Shown one piece after another: positions 30,282-32,371 of a DNA stretch of 32,371 nt. The DNA is taken from the NCBI GenBank assembly GCA_934435205.1, contig CAKSAK010000011.1:1-32371 (forward strand). Direction: 5' to 3'. Within the stretch, counting starts at the first letter, position 1, and each line of letters begins with the position of its first letter. The DNA comes from an uncultured Ruminococcus sp. Lineage in GTDB: Bacteria > Bacillota > Clostridia > Oscillospirales > Ruminococcaceae. The position numbers were made by a program, and so were the translations under genes. A model generated the notes under the pieces. The model had not been told where the DNA came from. It saw only the letters and a program-made list of their open reading frames with translations, and made no database searches.

Positions 30282-30986
30282 TTATTCAACATTTTTACTT
30301 TCGTCAGCGATATATTCAAAGAAATCAAAGTCCGCATAATGCTTGTGCTTTACCCTGTCAGCACAGGTGATGCCTACCATAGTTCCCGTAAATTCGCCGT
30401 ATTTGCAGTATTCATCGGAGAATTTGGTGGTGTCAAAAGGAATGCCTATCTTCTCATAGTTTTCACCGTCATAGCTCCAGTAAAACTGTGAATGTCTGCC
30501 CTCGATAACAAGCCTGAAATATATGGGAACATCATCAACTGGGATACGGGTATTCACAAACTCGGTCTTTTCACCGTTTTCAAGCTGAATTACGGAAATC
30601 GCACTCTGTCCCAGAGTTTCGCTGTAATACTTGCGGAGATTGATGTAGTTCATATTATCGTAATAGAGGATAAGTCCTGCGCTGTGCTGATGTACTTCGG
30701 GAGTGAAATCCATTTTTGTGGTTATCTGTGCATAAACGCTTGTCAGCTTCCGTGCAAGAATGCTTGTCTTGTTAAGAGAGGTTCTTGCTTCCTGACCTCT
30801 GAGCCTTACCCAGCCGGGACGTGACTTTACATCTGCAAAACGATGCGGCATGATTCTCGGTGAATAATACCATATGCCAAGCTCTCCGCTGTTGAAATCA
30901 TCAAAGCCAGGAATTTTACTCACATGGTATTCGGGCAGCTTGCTTTCCTCGCAGTATTCCTTTTCGATATTTGTTCCGTCATCCAT
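30282..30986 (-). pseudogene. C-terminal domain of a GH43 beta-xylosidase, N-terminally truncated
   Basis: The 234-residue frame is the concanavalin-like C-terminal domain of GH43 beta-xylosidases. Landmarks are FDDFNSGELGIWYYSPR near 28-44, GWVRLRGQEARTSL near 58-71, ARKL near 78, the AGLILYYDNMNYINLR strand near 103-118 and the ending HADFDFFEY equivalent (HYADFDFFEYI). In full enzymes this follows a five-bladed propeller of about 300 residues bearing all catalytic residues, which is absent here. The opening MDDGTNIEKEYCEESKLPEY looks like the tail of the propeller, so the methionine is probably internal. The sequence upstream is an AraC fragment. A stand-alone accessory domain cannot be excluded, but truncation by deletion is more likely. 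Confidence 0.8.
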
Positions 30987-31233
30987 GTTTTTTCTGAGCC
31001 GTGACCGAATGAATGACTCTCGGATTGACTACCGAAATTTCACCTGCTTCAATAGTCTGACGCACATTGTTCTCAAACTGAGTTGTCATACTCCCCTCAA
31101 GCATATACACAAGCTCAAGGCTGTTATGCCAATGAGGAGCAACATAGCTACCCTCGTCCTCGGACAGATAAAACCTGACCTCAATATCGGGATTGCTGGA
31201 TACTATTTCGTGCCGTATTTCATTATTTATCAT
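30979..31233 (-). pseudogene. N-terminal cupin fragment of an AraC-family regulator
   Basis: The 84-residue frame matches the sugar-sensing cupin domain of AraC/XylS regulators: HWHNSLELVYMLEGSM near 34-49 and AGEISVVNPRVIHSV near 63-77. It then ends abruptly in QKKHG and a stop. The normal protein continues for about 200 residues to two helix-turn-helix motifs, which are missing. The frame breaks at the same point where the GH43 remnant begins, so one deletion removed both the regulator's DNA-binding part and the enzyme's catalytic part. AraC-GH43 neighbours are common in gut Clostridia, so this was probably a xylo-oligosaccharide locus. The promoter upstream is still intact. Confidence 0.82.
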
Positions 31234-31291
31234 TTATCTTACCACCGTCTTTTATGATACATACTACACATAGAATTATCATAATTTTTTT

Positions 31292-31320
31292 ATTATATCA
31301 TAAAAAGAAAAAATATTCAA
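31292..31320 (-). promoter_or_regulatory. Promoter of the truncated AraC gene
   Basis: On the minus strand there is TTGAAT (31315-31320), a 17-base spacer and TATAAT (31292-31297), then GGTGG before the ATG at 31233. The fragments downstream could still be transcribed. Confidence 0.7.
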
Positions 31321-31433
31321 CTATACATAATGATTTAATGGACAAAGGTTAAACAATTCTAACAAAACCGGATGGTTTTCCTGTAATCAATAGGTTGTAA
31401 TATACGTTAACACTCGATTTAATCAAATCGTCT

Positions 31434-31481
31434 AAAAAAAACGAATCCAAACACATTGTTGTTCGCAAATGTGTTCGGATT
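31434..31481 (-). terminator. Strong orphan terminator, minus strand
   Basis: A 14-bp stem with one G-U pair (31444-31457 with 31468-31481), a 10-base loop and eight T on the minus strand make one of the best terminators in the window. No convincing gene ends here. A 68-codon frame starting at 31555, with AAAGGA before its ATG, runs through the hairpin and looks accidental. It may end a small RNA or a deleted gene. The rest of 31321-31581 shows nothing I can name. Confidence 0.75.
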
Positions 31482-31581
31482 ATGAGTAAATGGCTCCCAC
31501 ATTTAGAGAATAAAACTAACATCATTGAATTCAAAGTAATTATGCTATATTTCATTTATTGTCCTTTCTTGAGCTTTATAT

Positions 31582-31610
31582 TTGATTTTTTCGGTGGGAT
31601 ATGGTATAAT
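31582..31610 (+). promoter_or_regulatory. Promoter of the small membrane protein gene
   Basis: TTGATT (31582-31587), a 17-base spacer and TATAAT (31605-31610), with GGGG at 31649-31652 upstream of the ATG at 31670. Confidence 0.75.
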
Positions 31611-31669
31611 GGTTTTATAATCAGTCGGGTAAACTGTTCGACAAATCGGAGTTTGAAGGGGTTGTGTAA

Positions 31670-32104
31670 ATGAAGAAAAGATATTGTATTGTTGCACAGA
31701 TTGCATTATTATTATGGTTTTTTCTTGATATGACAGGTTTATATTTCGGAAACAAATGTTTAGTTACAAGGTCATATAAAGAAGATGGTATATTCTTTTT
31801 GATTTATTTGATTACAATAATACTGTTTCTTGTAAAAGAAGATATTGGAAAATATATTGTTATCGGGTTGATGTCAATGTGGCTTGTTATACAACTTATG
31901 TGTCACGAGTGGTATACTATTTTTGACAGTGGATTTATGGGATCATTAGATGGTAAAATTAAATATTTCTCAGAAACAATTCACTGGATTGATGTAGAAG
32001 GAAAATACATACCTGATGTATATCATACCATTTTACATATTTTAATTTTGTGTACATTAACTATAACAATTATCTATTCAATAAGGAACAGACGAAAAAC
32101 TTAA
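31670..32104 (+). CDS. Small AT-rich membrane protein, function unknown
   Basis: I cannot assign this 144-residue protein to a named family. It has about four hydrophobic helices (near 7-25, 41-55, 62-78 and 120-138) with a soluble loop at about 80-118 containing several aromatic and charged residues, and a basic C-terminal tail (RNRRKT). Base composition is visibly richer in A and T than in the neighbouring metabolic genes, and AT-ending codons dominate, which suggests recent acquisition or low expression. It has its own promoter and a strong terminator and lies between the gene-fragment island and tRNA-Asn, a typical accessory position. It is a real gene by its signals, but no role can be proposed. 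Confidence 0.72.
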   Translation: MKKRYCIVAQIALLLWFFLDMTGLYFGNKCLVTRSYKEDGIFFLIYLITIILFLVKEDIGKYIVIGLMSMWLVIQLMCHEWYTIFDSGFMGSLDGKIKYFSETIHWIDVEGKYIPDVYHTILHILILCTLTITIIYSIRNRRKT

Positions 32105-32128
32105 ATTCCCATTTATCGAGCTGTTCAT

Positions 32129-32163
32129 AATCACAGCACTCTAACGGGTGCTGTGATTTTTTT
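32129..32163 (+). terminator. Terminator of the small membrane protein gene
   Basis: AATCACAGCAC pairs perfectly with GTGCTGTGATT (11 pairs) and is followed by seven T. Confidence 0.93.
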
Positions 32164-32165
32164 AG

Positions 32166-32212
32166 ACAAAAAGGGCTTCCGTACACCTACATTAACGTAA
32201 GCATACGAAAGC
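32166..32212 (-). terminator. Possible second terminator behind tRNA-Asn
   Basis: On the minus strand GCTTTCGTATGC can pair with GTGTACGGAAGC (about 11 pairs including G-U pairs) and is followed by CCTTTTTGTC. It would back up the stronger terminator at 32263-32294. Confidence 0.45.
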
Positions 32213-32262
32213 ACTGTTTCCATACATTACATTTACAAACTGCAATACTAAATCATATATAC

Positions 32263-32294
32263 AAAAAAGAGCCGTAGCAAATGCTACAGCTCTT
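32263..32294 (-). terminator. tRNA-Asn terminator
   Basis: On the minus strand AAAGAGC-TGTAGC pairs with GCTACG-GCTCTTT around ATTT, followed by a run of T. It starts directly after the tRNA CCA end. A 22-base portion nearly identical to one arm recurs at 30140-30160. Confidence 0.9.
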
Positions 32295-32370
32295 TGGCTC
32301 CCCCTGTTGGACTCGAACCAACGACCCTTCGGTTAACAGCCGAATGCTCTACCGACTGAGCTAAGGAGGA
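32295..32370 (-). tRNA. tRNA-Asn (anticodon GTT)
   Basis: On the minus strand this is a complete 76-base tRNA with encoded CCA. The acceptor stem TCCTCCT pairs with AGGGGGA, followed by discriminator G. The anticodon loop CTGTTAA gives GTT, reading asparagine codons. D arm (TAGCTCAGTCGG) and T arm (GGTTCGAGTCC) are standard. Its promoter lies outside the window. Confidence 0.96.
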
Positions 32371-32371
32371 A

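Noticed and set aside
31349..31555. 68-codon minus-strand frame with a fair ribosome binding site
   Set aside because: It reads straight through a strong terminator hairpin and has no family resemblance; treated as accidental.
31482..31673. 63-codon plus-strand frame upstream of the small membrane protein
   Set aside because: It spans the promoter at 31582-31610 and lacks a ribosome binding site.

Overview
The window reads as a piece of a Gram-positive Clostridia chromosome, most likely Ruminococcus or a close Oscillospiraceae relative. The evidence is indirect: moderate-to-low GC, strong GGAGG-type ribosome binding sites, near-consensus sigma-A promoters with 17-base spacers, CotH and CE2 esterase genes and a beta-xylosidase remnant typical of fibre-degrading gut bacteria, and an ANTAR regulator beside a glutamine-synthetase-like gene. 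The species cannot be fixed from sequence reading alone. Protein assignments rest on motifs and remembered family sequences; no database was searched.

Left part (1-6300, all minus strand). tRNA-Leu(CAG) is preceded by two tandem copies of its own 5' half. Next come queT with a probable preQ1-I riboswitch, class II fructose-bisphosphate aldolase, an ANTAR regulator with a pseudo-receiver domain, a glutamine synthetase homologue lacking several catalytic residues, and glutamine-dependent NAD synthetase.

Middle (6300-18260). Reading rightward is a NarL-type two-component pair, then leftward typA. Rightward again are a FucO-type lactaldehyde reductase, an OmpR-type two-component pair, a three-gene ABC-2 exporter behind a palindrome and a promoter with a poor -35, and a cytoplasmic CE2-type esterase. 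The second two-component pair and the exporter look like a sense-and-export module.

Right-middle (18260-25850). A purine permease with an odd translation start and a CotH lipoprotein read leftward. An aldo-keto reductase, a radical SAM protein and an unknown membrane protein read rightward, with a second iron-type alcohol dehydrogenase on the minus strand between them. A short IS3-like end lies before the next operon.

Right end (25850-32371). A MacB/FtsX-type ABC transporter, whose permease carries a regular glycine heptad array, is preceded by a TetR regulator. Three copies of one 17-bp palindrome mark the TetR operators. Beyond it is a graveyard of three fused gene fragments (AraC N-terminus, GH43 C-terminus, alcohol dehydrogenase C-terminus), then an AT-rich small membrane protein gene and tRNA-Asn(GTT).

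No CRISPR array, complete insertion sequence, prophage or obvious defence system was seen. The best candidates for something not well described are the degenerate glutamine synthetase with its pseudo-receiver ANTAR partner, and the conserved tRNA-Leu half repeats.
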